From assembly GCA_046496815.1 (NCBI GenBank), contig JAWOGN010000063.1, positions 1 to 5,992 on the forward strand: a DNA stretch of 5,992 nucleotides, given 5' to 3'. Below are positions 1-5,197 of the stretch, in pieces. The notes under the pieces are model-generated. The model saw only the letters and a program-made list of their open reading frames with translations, was not told the origin of the DNA and did no database searches. The position numbers and the translations under genes are program-made. The first letter of the stretch is position 1; every line of letters starts with the position of its first letter. This DNA is from JAWOGN01 sp046496815. GTDB lineage: Bacteria > Desulfobacterota > DSM-4660 > Desulfatiglandales > Desulfatiglandaceae.

Positions 1-48
1 TTTATGAAAAGTGTCTGGAACTAAGAAAGTTTATGAAGGAGCTTTAGT

Positions 49-156
49 ATGAAAAAACATCCTTATATATACAGTATCATAGTAATTTTAATCCTATGGA
101 CTGCTGCTCATATTGCAGTATCCGCATCCGGAGACATTTCGCTGGTCATCCGTTAG
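49..156 (+). CDS. Truncated start of a secreted or membrane protein gene (35-codon remnant)
   Basis: An ATG follows a strong SD sequence, AAGGAG at 36-41, with a 7-base spacer. The reading frame gives a classic export-signal start: Met-Lys-Lys, then an unbroken hydrophobic run of about 15 residues (Ile, Val, Leu, Trp, Ala), then AHIAVSAS, before a stop at 154-156. The initiation signals look genuine, but the last 12 or so codons overlap the start of the ATP-grasp coding sequence in another frame. That makes the 35-residue product more likely a foreign gene start joined to unrelated DNA than a natural small protein. About 30% of the first 120 bases are G or C, unlike the following sequence. 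It could alternatively be a real small single-pass membrane peptide. I do not recognise the family. Confidence 0.4.
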   Translation: MKKHPYIYSIIVILILWTAAHIAVSASGDISLVIR

Positions 157-733
157 GCAATGGAAGGAAACCTGCCCGGAGGAAACGGAACTCCCCCATG
201 AATTGCCCTTTTTGGTCAAGGCGGACAAAGCCCATGAGGCGGAAGGCGTCCATCTGGTAAGGGACAATCGGTCCCTGTTCGAGGCATTGCAACACATGAT
301 TCTTCTGGAAGCATCAGGGCTTTCAGGGTTTGTCACGCAGGCGTTTGTGCCTTGCGGGGGAAACGTACTTCGCGCGGTCGTTATCGGAAAGCGGATTCTG
401 ACTTACTGGAAACGACCTGGAAATTCCGGCGAGGTCATCACCACGATTGGCCGGGGCGCAACGATCGATCATCACTGGCGCCCCGATCTCCAGAAAAAGG
501 GGGGAGAGTACACTCAAGGATTGTCTCTCAAAACCGGCATCAATTTGGCGGCGATTGATTGGGTGTTCCCTGCCGGCGTTAGGGATCCGACACCTTTGGT
601 ATTGGAGATCAACTACTTCTTTGGGAGACGAGGATTGGGGGGAACGGAGAACTTCTATCATCTTCTTTACCGTGCGATTCGGGAATGGCTGGTGGAGAAG
701 GGGCTGGATCCGGGCGGGGTAAGACTGGTCTAA
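113..733 (+). CDS. ATP-grasp (RimK/glutathione synthetase-like) ligase, N-terminally truncated
   Basis: This encodes the ATP-binding and catalytic part of an ATP-grasp carboxylate-amine ligase of unknown substrate. Numbered from the TTG at 113, the protein has a PHPETF segment (4-9), like the P-x-P-x-T stretch that precedes the ATP-grasp fold. It is followed by LPFLVKADKAHEAEGV (31-46) with the ATP-contacting Lys36, then FVTQAFVPCGGNVLRAVVIG (73-92). Near the end VLEINYFFGRRGLGG (163-177) carries the metal-binding Glu165/Asn167 pair. Relatives are usually around 290-300 residues, so about 90 N-terminal residues (the pre-ATP-grasp domain) are missing. The frame stays open only back to 92, where TAA (89-91) closes it, and no SD precedes the TTG. 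The start is therefore arbitrary and the gene is probably a fragment cut at the AT-rich junction. The catalytic half appears intact. Substrate cannot be inferred. Confidence 0.75.
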   Translation: MQYPHPETFRWSSVRQWKETCPEETELPHELPFLVKADKAHEAEGVHLVRDNRSLFEALQHMILLEASGLSGFVTQAFVPCGGNVLRAVVIGKRILTYWKRPGNSGEVITTIGRGATIDHHWRPDLQKKGGEYTQGLSLKTGINLAAIDWVFPAGVRDPTPLVLEINYFFGRRGLGGTENFYHLLYRAIREWLVEKGLDPGGVRLV

Positions 734-777
734 AAAACACCGTTCGGCTGCTGAAAAGCCCGTTATTTTTTACCGGT
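732..777. terminator. Possible weak bidirectional terminator between convergent genes
   Basis: Immediately after the ATP-grasp stop there is an A-run (732-738), a short inverted repeat GGCT (746-749) / AGCC (757-760) with a 7-base loop, and then a T-rich run (763-771). The flanking ACCG (739-742) and CGGT (774-777) could also pair. A T-run on either side of a small hairpin between two convergent genes suits a terminator working in both directions. The stem is only 4-5 base pairs, so the call is tentative. Confidence 0.35.
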
Positions 778-896
778 TTCCGCTCGATGATCCAAGTCCC
801 TCGGGGCCGTGAGGGCTGTGAAAGGGCATCAGGGTGCATGGCGTCAGGCACACGGCGGCGGCGGTCTTTAGAGTCCGGCCATGCGTCGGCAACGAT

Positions 897-1289
897 CTAG
901 GAAATTTGGATGCAGACTTTTCGAGACCTGGATCCATCAAATTCACAAAAGAAAATCTTTTGCCAGGTTCCAAGGACAAGACGTCCGTTTTGAATCGGCA
1001 CCGTCACCGAACTACCCATCATGGATGCCTTGATATGACTGTCGGCGTTTCCCTCCATGTGTCGATACCCCGCATCGGGAGGTACCAGTTCATTTAATTT
1101 TTGCATGATATCCCGGCAGACATCCGGATCTGCGCCTTCATTGATGGTTACGCCTGCGGTGGTATGGGGGACATAGACAGTACATATCCCGTCGGATACC
1201 GCTGCCCTGGAAACCTCCTTTTGAACCGCACCGGTGATATCTACCATATCAGTCCTTGAGCCCGTAGTTACGGAAATTGTAATCGGCAT
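897..1289 (-). CDS. yjbQ: YjbQ/UPF0047 family protein (secondary thiamine-phosphate synthase-like)
   Basis: A 130-residue single-domain protein of the UPF0047/YjbQ family. Escherichia coli YjbQ has been reported to have weak thiamine-phosphate synthase activity; the physiological role is unsettled. The family signature is visible throughout: VYVPHTTAGVTINEGADPD (38-56) with His42, Glu51 and Asp54; YRHMEGNADSHIKA (75-88) with the conserved polar cluster His77, Glu79, Asn81, Asp83, His85; and GTWQKIFFCEFDG (107-119) near the C-terminus. Length matches the family. I chose the ATG at 1289 because GGAGGAGG lies 6 bases upstream. A GTG five codons earlier is in frame, but that longer start would place the SD inside the coding sequence. 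It is the last gene of the minus-strand operon, 17 bases after the 398-residue gene. A cytoplasmic enzyme is expected. Confidence 0.9.
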   Translation of the reverse strand: MPITISVTTGSRTDMVDITGAVQKEVSRAAVSDGICTVYVPHTTAGVTINEGADPDVCRDIMQKLNELVPPDAGYRHMEGNADSHIKASMMGSSVTVPIQNGRLVLGTWQKIFFCEFDGSRSRKVCIQIS

Positions 1290-1306
1290 GGCGACCTCCT
1301 CCACAT

Positions 1307-2503
1307 TTAAGGAAGCACAATACGGCTTATACGGTCATCTTCCGGCGTTTCTTGAACGTCGGTTTCTTCAGGGGTGTTCATGTAGAAATCAAGGCTGCGA
1401 TCCATTAGAAACGCAATGACAGGATTTATTTTGAGAATCGTATCCTTTTGAGTGAGGCTATGGGCAGCGGCCAAACAAAGGCGGCAGAAATCTTCCTGAC
1501 CCAGTTTGTAGAACATATAAGCCATTTCGTCAAATCGATGTTGGAGCAGCGTGCGCTTTTCCGGTGGAAAAAGTCCCTCGATGCGTTTTTCTTTGATGTG
1601 CCGGAGTCGGTCAATTTTCTGGGGTTCCGTGAGAACAATCGGGCTGTCATCAATCTGTAGAATCTCTTCCATACATGGCCGCAGACGCTCCAATTCGATA
1701 AACCATGATTGCATCAGTTCGTGGGCAAAAAGCCGCTCGAGCTGGGAATCGGTCAAAACTCCGTCAGATGACTCGCTGCATGACGCCGTGTCATAAATGG
1801 CCGGACGGCTGAGGACGGAGCTCTGTTCCAGCAACCAGGGCCTGATTTCAAGGTAGTCTTGCGGTACGTCAGGATTCAGTTCCAGGTGACGGCGGTACGC
1901 CGCTTCAAGGACGGTGGCGGCATGAGACAAGGAGGTGTTCACCAAAGGACCAGCCTCTTGAGCAAAGTAAGCTTTAAGCTCTCTTGTGCGATTCTTGCTG
2001 AAGACGCCATAATGGAACTGCTGCATTCCCGCTTCATCGGAGACGATACCCAGCCCCACATCCTGACCCTTTAAGGCCCTGTGGAGTATGATGAAAACGG
2101 CACGGGATCCCTTTAAATCCAAGGGACCGATATATGCTTCAGGTTCCTTTTTTTGTGCCGGTTTGAGGATAGAGGGAGATCGGCGCGTTTCATTCGGGAC
2201 GGCTTCATTGAAAAGGCCTTGGCTCTTGAGTCGGTATAGGGACCGTTTAACGGCTTTCCGAACTTCTTTCTGCTCGAATTTTTCCTTTATTGCCGTCAGC
2301 AGAGAGATGGGCGTATTTTCATCCAAGGGCAATCGGTCTATGAGTCCCTGAGCAATTCGCGAGTCGGGGATTCTTGCAAGCATTTGGCTGGGATCCATAT
2401 CCTGGGAATACTCCAGGAGTTCATTGACGAGCGTTTCTTCCTCAGCACGCAGAACGGTTTGCGGCGCTGTTTTTTTCTTCCCGGTTTTCTTTTTGTGCGG
2501 CAT
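1307..2503 (-). CDS. Uncharacterised 398-residue protein in the pyrR operon
   Basis: I do not recognise a named family. The N-terminus is very basic (about 8 Lys/His in residues 3-11). A helical segment follows (20-105), ending in VRKAVKRSLYRLKSQGLF (81-98), a pattern like the last helix of a HEAT-type or winged-helix repeat. A polar Pro/Lys linker (103-122) leads to an apparent alpha/beta domain starting at GPLDLKGSRAVFIIL (126-140) and running through GIVSDEAGMQQFHYGVFSK (152-170). The rest is predominantly helical, with a long charged segment at 255-350, and the C-terminus is acidic (378-391). No signal peptide, membrane segment or nucleotide-binding motif is visible. The HEAT-like module followed by a GPLD-K-G-R domain reminds me of uncharacterised proteins seen elsewhere in bacteria, but this is from memory only. 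The ATG is 2 bases after the pyrR stop, with GAGAGG about 10 bases upstream inside pyrR, so it is co-transcribed with pyrR and probably translationally coupled. The basic tail suggests nucleic-acid or ribosome contact, as inference only. Confidence 0.8.
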   Translation of the reverse strand: MPHKKKTGKKKTAPQTVLRAEEETLVNELLEYSQDMDPSQMLARIPDSRIAQGLIDRLPLDENTPISLLTAIKEKFEQKEVRKAVKRSLYRLKSQGLFNEAVPNETRRSPSILKPAQKKEPEAYIGPLDLKGSRAVFIILHRALKGQDVGLGIVSDEAGMQQFHYGVFSKNRTRELKAYFAQEAGPLVNTSLSHAATVLEAAYRRHLELNPDVPQDYLEIRPWLLEQSSVLSRPAIYDTASCSESSDGVLTDSQLERLFAHELMQSWFIELERLRPCMEEILQIDDSPIVLTEPQKIDRLRHIKEKRIEGLFPPEKRTLLQHRFDEMAYMFYKLGQEDFCRLCLAAAHSLTQKDTILKINPVIAFLMDRSLDFYMNTPEETDVQETPEDDRISRIVLP

Positions 2504-2505
2504 GA

Positions 2506-3054
2506 TCAGGCTGCCTCTCGTCCTTCAATCGCTACATGGTCATGAAACCCCTGCTCCTCGAGATACACGTTGATGGTTTCCTCAGGCGCCGTGTCCCAGA
2601 TACCACCCACGTAGTTGGCTGCAATGGGAAGTTCCCGATTTCCGTCTCCCCTGTCTATGAGAATCGCGAGTTCAATTTTTTTGGGTCGGCCATAATCCAT
2701 CAGCGCATCCATGGCGGCTCTCACGGTTCTACCCGTAAACAGGACATCATCGACGAGGATGACTCGTTTTTCATCCACGGAGAAGGGCAATTCGGTTTTT
2801 CCTACGATGGGCGCGGTACCGACCCGGGTCCAGTCATCGCGATACAGGGTGATATCAAGTACGCCTATGGGAGGTTTAAGCCCATCAAGCCGACCGATTG
2901 CCTCCTGAAGGCGCGCGGCCAAAAACGCCCCCCCCGTTCGAATACCCACAAGCACAATATCCTCAATGGCGTCATCATTGTCTATAATCTGACGGGCTAT
3001 CTTCCGAAGTTTCTCAGAAATGTCTTTTGCTTCTAGGATTATGGTTTTTTTCAT
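2506..3054 (-). CDS. pyrR: PyrR: pyrimidine operon regulator / uracil phosphoribosyltransferase family
   Basis: A 182-residue type I phosphoribosyltransferase of the PyrR family. These proteins convert uracil and PRPP to UMP and, in Bacillus, bind pyr mRNA to cause attenuation. Visible hallmarks are VLVGIRTGGAFLAARL (34-49), the PyrR-specific DITLYRDDW (67-75), and the PRPP-binding loop VILVDDVLFTGRTVRAA (98-114) with Asp102/Asp103. LIDRGDGNRELPIAANYVG (132-150) corresponds to the usual RGHRELP block. That block is altered: there are two extra residues, the His is absent, and the following GKN-x-PT is replaced by GGIWDT. Length is typical. The start is the first ATG; GGGAG lies 9 bases upstream. 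It heads the minus-strand operon, and no other pyrimidine gene is in view. Uracil phosphoribosyltransferase activity is plausible because the PRPP loop is intact; RNA-binding regulation is less certain. Confidence 0.92.
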   Translation of the reverse strand: MKKTIILEAKDISEKLRKIARQIIDNDDAIEDIVLVGIRTGGAFLAARLQEAIGRLDGLKPPIGVLDITLYRDDWTRVGTAPIVGKTELPFSVDEKRVILVDDVLFTGRTVRAAMDALMDYGRPKKIELAILIDRGDGNRELPIAANYVGGIWDTAPEETINVYLEEQGFHDHVAIEGREAA

Positions 3055-3063
3055 TCCCTTTGG

Positions 3064-3112
3064 CTCCCATTATACCAATTCTATTCATATGAATTGCTCG
3101 CATAAAAGTCAA
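3064..3112 (-). promoter_or_regulatory. Candidate pyrR promoter and ribosome binding site
   Basis: Reading the minus strand, TTGACT (3112-3107) is followed 17 bases later by TATGAA (3089-3084), a 5/6 and 4/6 match to sigma-70 boxes. Transcription would start near 3077, giving a leader of about 23 bases that includes GGGAG (3068-3064), the likely ribosome binding site. A second possible -10 with the extended form TGGTATAAT lies at 3077-3069, but starting there would leave almost no leader and would cut into the SD, so the first is preferred. Confidence 0.5.
3083..3094. promoter_or_regulatory. 12-base perfect palindrome over the pyrR -10 box
   Basis: ATTCATATGAAT is its own reverse complement and covers the candidate -10 hexamer of pyrR. 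Position and symmetry suit an operator for a small dimeric repressor, but a 12-base AT-rich palindrome can occur by chance and no second copy was noticed. Confidence 0.3.
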
Positions 3113-3271
3113 ATAATTCGCGGGACAAATCCCCCCCGCAAGAGACATTTGAAAAATAGTGCTTCAGAATGAGGCTTCACGATTGATCTGTGCGGAATCC
3201 TCTCATCTACCCACGTTTGAAAAGCGTCAAGTCCCTTGAGCTTGCAAGAGAAACGGGGGATTTTTCTTGGC

Positions 3272-3300
3272 TTGAAAATGACCTGAGGCTTGTATAGGAT
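3272..3300 (+). promoter_or_regulatory. Candidate promoter for the rnc operon
   Basis: TTGAAA (3272-3277) and TAGGAT (3295-3300) are separated by 17 bases, a 5/6 match to the -35 box and a 4/6 match to the -10 box. Transcription from about 3307 would give an untranslated leader of about 165 bases before rnc. It is the best sigma-70-like pair I found upstream of the gene on this strand. Confidence 0.4.
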
Positions 3301-3373
3301 ACCGAAGTTAATGGGTTTTACGGGTTGGAATTGGTGAGACGTTATGGGCCCGCGGTTTTTTTGTGGATGACGT

Positions 3374-3417
3374 CGGCGGGCGTCTCTGAAACACAAATGC
3401 CCGGAGGGAAGCCGCCG
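3374..3417 (+). other. GC-rich inverted repeats in the rnc leader
   Basis: CGGCGG (3374-3379) can pair with CCGCCG (3412-3417). Alternatively CGGGC (3377-3381) pairs with GCCCG (3399-3403) around a 17-base loop. The two pairings share bases and exclude each other. In Escherichia coli RNase III cleaves a stem in its own leader to limit its synthesis. A similar role here is only a possibility because these stems are short. Confidence 0.3.
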
Positions 3418-3470
3418 TATCGACCGGTGAAAGCAAGAGTTTCCCACGAACTTACATAAATTGGTAAAAA

Positions 3471-4181
3471 ATGAAATCGGACTCAGAAAAAGCGGAACTT
3501 AAAAAACTCTACAAAACCTTGGGATACCAGTTCAAGCAGCCCCAATTGCTCCTGCAAGCGTTTCGCCATGCCTCCTATGTGAATGAACAGTCGGATCCAA
3601 GTCTGAAAGACAATGAGCGGCTTGAGTTTCTCGGAGATGCGGTTGTGGATCTGGGCATCAGTCATCTGCTTATGGAGGGTTTTAGAGACGCCGAGGAAGG
3701 CAGTTTGTCCAAATACAGGGCGGCTGTCGTGGATGAGGCCGGGCTTTACCAAATTGCTTTGAGATTGAGGTTGGGCGCTTACCTACGCTTGGGAAAAGGG
3801 GAGGAGCAAAGCGGTGGCCGGGAAAAGCCCTCTATCCTGGCAAACTCGGTGGAAGCCCTGATCGGCGCCCTATACCTCGACGCCGGTTTTGATAAGACCT
3901 TGGAAGTCATCGCGGAGCTGTTTTCATCTTCTCTGAAAAGGGTTGGTACGCAGGAGATGATTCATGATTTCAAAAGCTTGCTCCAGGAGTATACCCAAGC
4001 GAGTTACAAGACGTTGCCTAGATATCACTTGGTAAAGGAAAGCGGGCCCCCTCATGACAAAACCTTCACTGTGGCGCTCATGCTCAATGGAGAACGCTTG
4101 GGTGAAGGAGAAGGAAAGAGTAAGAAGGAGGCCGAACAACAGGTCGCAAGAGAGGTCTTTCTTTGCCTAAAGGAAAGCTGA
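3471..4181 (+). CDS. rnc: Ribonuclease III
   Basis: A 236-residue RNase III, the Mg-dependent endonuclease that cuts double-stranded RNA, including the rRNA precursor. The N-terminal nuclease domain (about 8-155) carries the signature NERLEFLGDAVVDL (48-61), with Glu49, Glu52 and Asp56 equivalent to E. coli Glu38, Glu41 and Asp45. Glu76 in EEGSLS matches Glu65. In SILANSVEALIGALYLD (121-137), Glu128 matches the essential Glu117, but Asn125 replaces the usual Asp114. A double-stranded RNA-binding domain fills 165-233 (DFKSLLQEY to KKEAEQQVAREVF). Length is normal for the family. The start is fixed by a stop codon two codons upstream (3465-3467). The SD is poor (only TTGGT nearby), so initiation may be weak or leader-dependent. 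It is the first gene of the rnc-radical SAM-era operon and overlaps the next gene by 19 bases. Confidence 0.96.
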   Translation: MKSDSEKAELKKLYKTLGYQFKQPQLLLQAFRHASYVNEQSDPSLKDNERLEFLGDAVVDLGISHLLMEGFRDAEEGSLSKYRAAVVDEAGLYQIALRLRLGAYLRLGKGEEQSGGREKPSILANSVEALIGALYLDAGFDKTLEVIAELFSSSLKRVGTQEMIHDFKSLLQEYTQASYKTLPRYHLVKESGPPHDKTFTVALMLNGERLGEGEGKSKKEAEQQVAREVFLCLKES

Positions 4182-5197
4182 AACCCCTCATCGTACCCGT
4201 CTTTATCCCCAACCAGGGGTGTCCGCATCGATGCGTTTTTTGCGAGCAGGAAAGAATAACGTCGTATCCCGCCCGGCCGATAAACGGATCAGATGTTGAA
4301 AAAATTATCGATCGAGCAATTCACGCAGCGCACTTTGACAAACGGAGAAACCCGGAAGTGGCATTTTATGGGGGCACGTTCACGAGGCTTCCCATCGCTG
4401 GAATGGAATCGCTTCTTTATGCGGTAGGGCCGTTCCTTAAAGCGGGGTATTTTGGCTCCATAAGGGTTTCAACAAGGCCTGACGCACTCGATGAAGACCG
4501 CTTGGCATTGATGAAATCCTACGGCGTCCTCACCGTGGAATTGGGTGTTCAATCCATGGCAGATGATGTTCTGGCACTTTCGAAACGCGGACACACTTCA
4601 GAGGATGCACGAAAAGGAGTCCAAATTCTCAGAAGGCATGGATTCAAGGTGGGAATTCAGCTTATGCCGGGCCTGCCGGGGGATTCTGAGTGGAAGTTCA
4701 AATCAACAATTGCCGCCGTCATAAAGTTGAACCCGGATATGGTCCGTCTGTACCCGGTGGTCGTCATCCGCGGCACGGAACTGGCGCGGTGGTACAAAGA
4801 GGGGCGATATGAACCCCTGAGCCTTGAAGCGGCGGTGCGCCTCTGCGCAGAGAGCTGCATTCGGCTTGAACGGGAAAATATCCCGGTGATTCGGATGGGA
4901 TTGATGAGTTCTCCCTCCCTGTTGGAAGCGGGTCAGATTATCGCAGGCCCCTGGCATCCTTCTTTTGGTTTTCTGGTGCGATCTCGTATTTATCATATCG
5001 CGCTGGAAGGCGAGTTGCCACCCCCGGGTGAGAGCTCGATAATCAGGATTTTTGTGTCCCGCAGAGAAATCCCGTTGATCAGAGGGTATAAAAACCAGGG
5101 TCTCCAATTATTGAAGGCCAAGACCGGCGCAAACGTGATCCAGGTGAAAACGGACGATTCGATTCCCCGGGGACGAGTAAGGGTGGAAAAGGCATGA
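4163..5197 (+). CDS. Elp3-like radical SAM protein without acetyltransferase domain
   Basis: A 344-residue radical S-adenosylmethionine enzyme. PNQGCPHRCVFCEQ (16-29) holds the CX3CX2C cluster-binding cysteines Cys20, Cys24 and Cys27. The rest of the core matches the Elp3 pattern: AFYGGTFTRLP (67-77), STRPD (103-107), VELGVQSM (125-132), RGHT (142-145), IQLMPGLPGD (165-174) and RLYPVVVIRGTELARWY (195-211). True Elp3 proteins are over 500 residues and carry a C-terminal GNAT acetyltransferase domain; this one ends in a short unrelated tail (about 288-344). Elp3 modifies wobble uridines of tRNA; the substrate of this shorter group is unknown to me. I chose TTG at 4163 because GAGGT (4152-4156) lies 6 bases upstream inside rnc and no ATG fits before the cysteines. 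It overlaps rnc by 19 bases and era by 4. The neighbours suggest an RNA substrate, as inference. Confidence 0.9.
   Translation: MPKGKLKPLIVPVFIPNQGCPHRCVFCEQERITSYPARPINGSDVEKIIDRAIHAAHFDKRRNPEVAFYGGTFTRLPIAGMESLLYAVGPFLKAGYFGSIRVSTRPDALDEDRLALMKSYGVLTVELGVQSMADDVLALSKRGHTSEDARKGVQILRRHGFKVGIQLMPGLPGDSEWKFKSTIAAVIKLNPDMVRLYPVVVIRGTELARWYKEGRYEPLSLEAAVRLCAESCIRLERENIPVIRMGLMSSPSLLEAGQIIAGPWHPSFGFLVRSRIYHIALEGELPPPGESSIIRIFVSRREIPLIRGYKNQGLQLLKAKTGANVIQVKTDDSIPRGRVRVEKA

Larger units (their letters stand above)
3055..3470. other. Divergent intergenic region between pyrR and rnc
   Basis: These 416 bases separate the two operons. No convincing protein gene is present: the longest frame (minus, 3109-3447) encodes a low-complexity basic product with no SD and no recognisable motif. 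The pyrR promoter lies at the left end. The centre has overlapping small inverted repeats, TCAAG (3227-3231) / CTTGA (3235-3239) and CTTG (3235-3238) / CAAG (3245-3248), followed by GGGGGATTTTT, which is weakly terminator-like. An rnc promoter candidate follows at 3272-3300. The rnc leader contains GC-rich inverted repeats around 3374-3417. A small RNA here is possible but unsupported. Confidence 0.5.

Noticed and set aside
1..24. Short open frame ending with TAA at 22-24, considered as the tail of an upstream gene
   Set aside because: Seven codons are too few to judge.
798..815. Hairpin CCCTC / GAGGG with an 8-base loop between the convergent genes
   Set aside because: Good stem but no T-run on either side, so not called a terminator.
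734..896. Possible small gene between the ATP-grasp fragment and yjbQ
   Set aside because: Only frame extensions of neighbouring shadows; no SD, no motif.
2536..3036. 166-codon plus-strand frame antisense to pyrR
   Set aside because: It fully overlaps the strongly supported pyrR gene and its translation shows no domain; a frame shadow.
3227..3260. Overlapping inverted repeats followed by GGGGGATTTTT, considered as a small RNA or terminator
   Set aside because: Stems are only 4-5 base pairs and no upstream transcript on this strand is evident; kept only as a remark in the intergenic entry.
3109..3447. 112-codon minus-strand open frame in the intergenic region
   Set aside because: Basic, low-information product without motifs or SD; it lies over the candidate rnc promoter and leader.
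4703..5107. 134-codon minus-strand frame within the radical SAM gene
   Set aside because: Antisense to a gene with clear catalytic motifs; no recognisable product.
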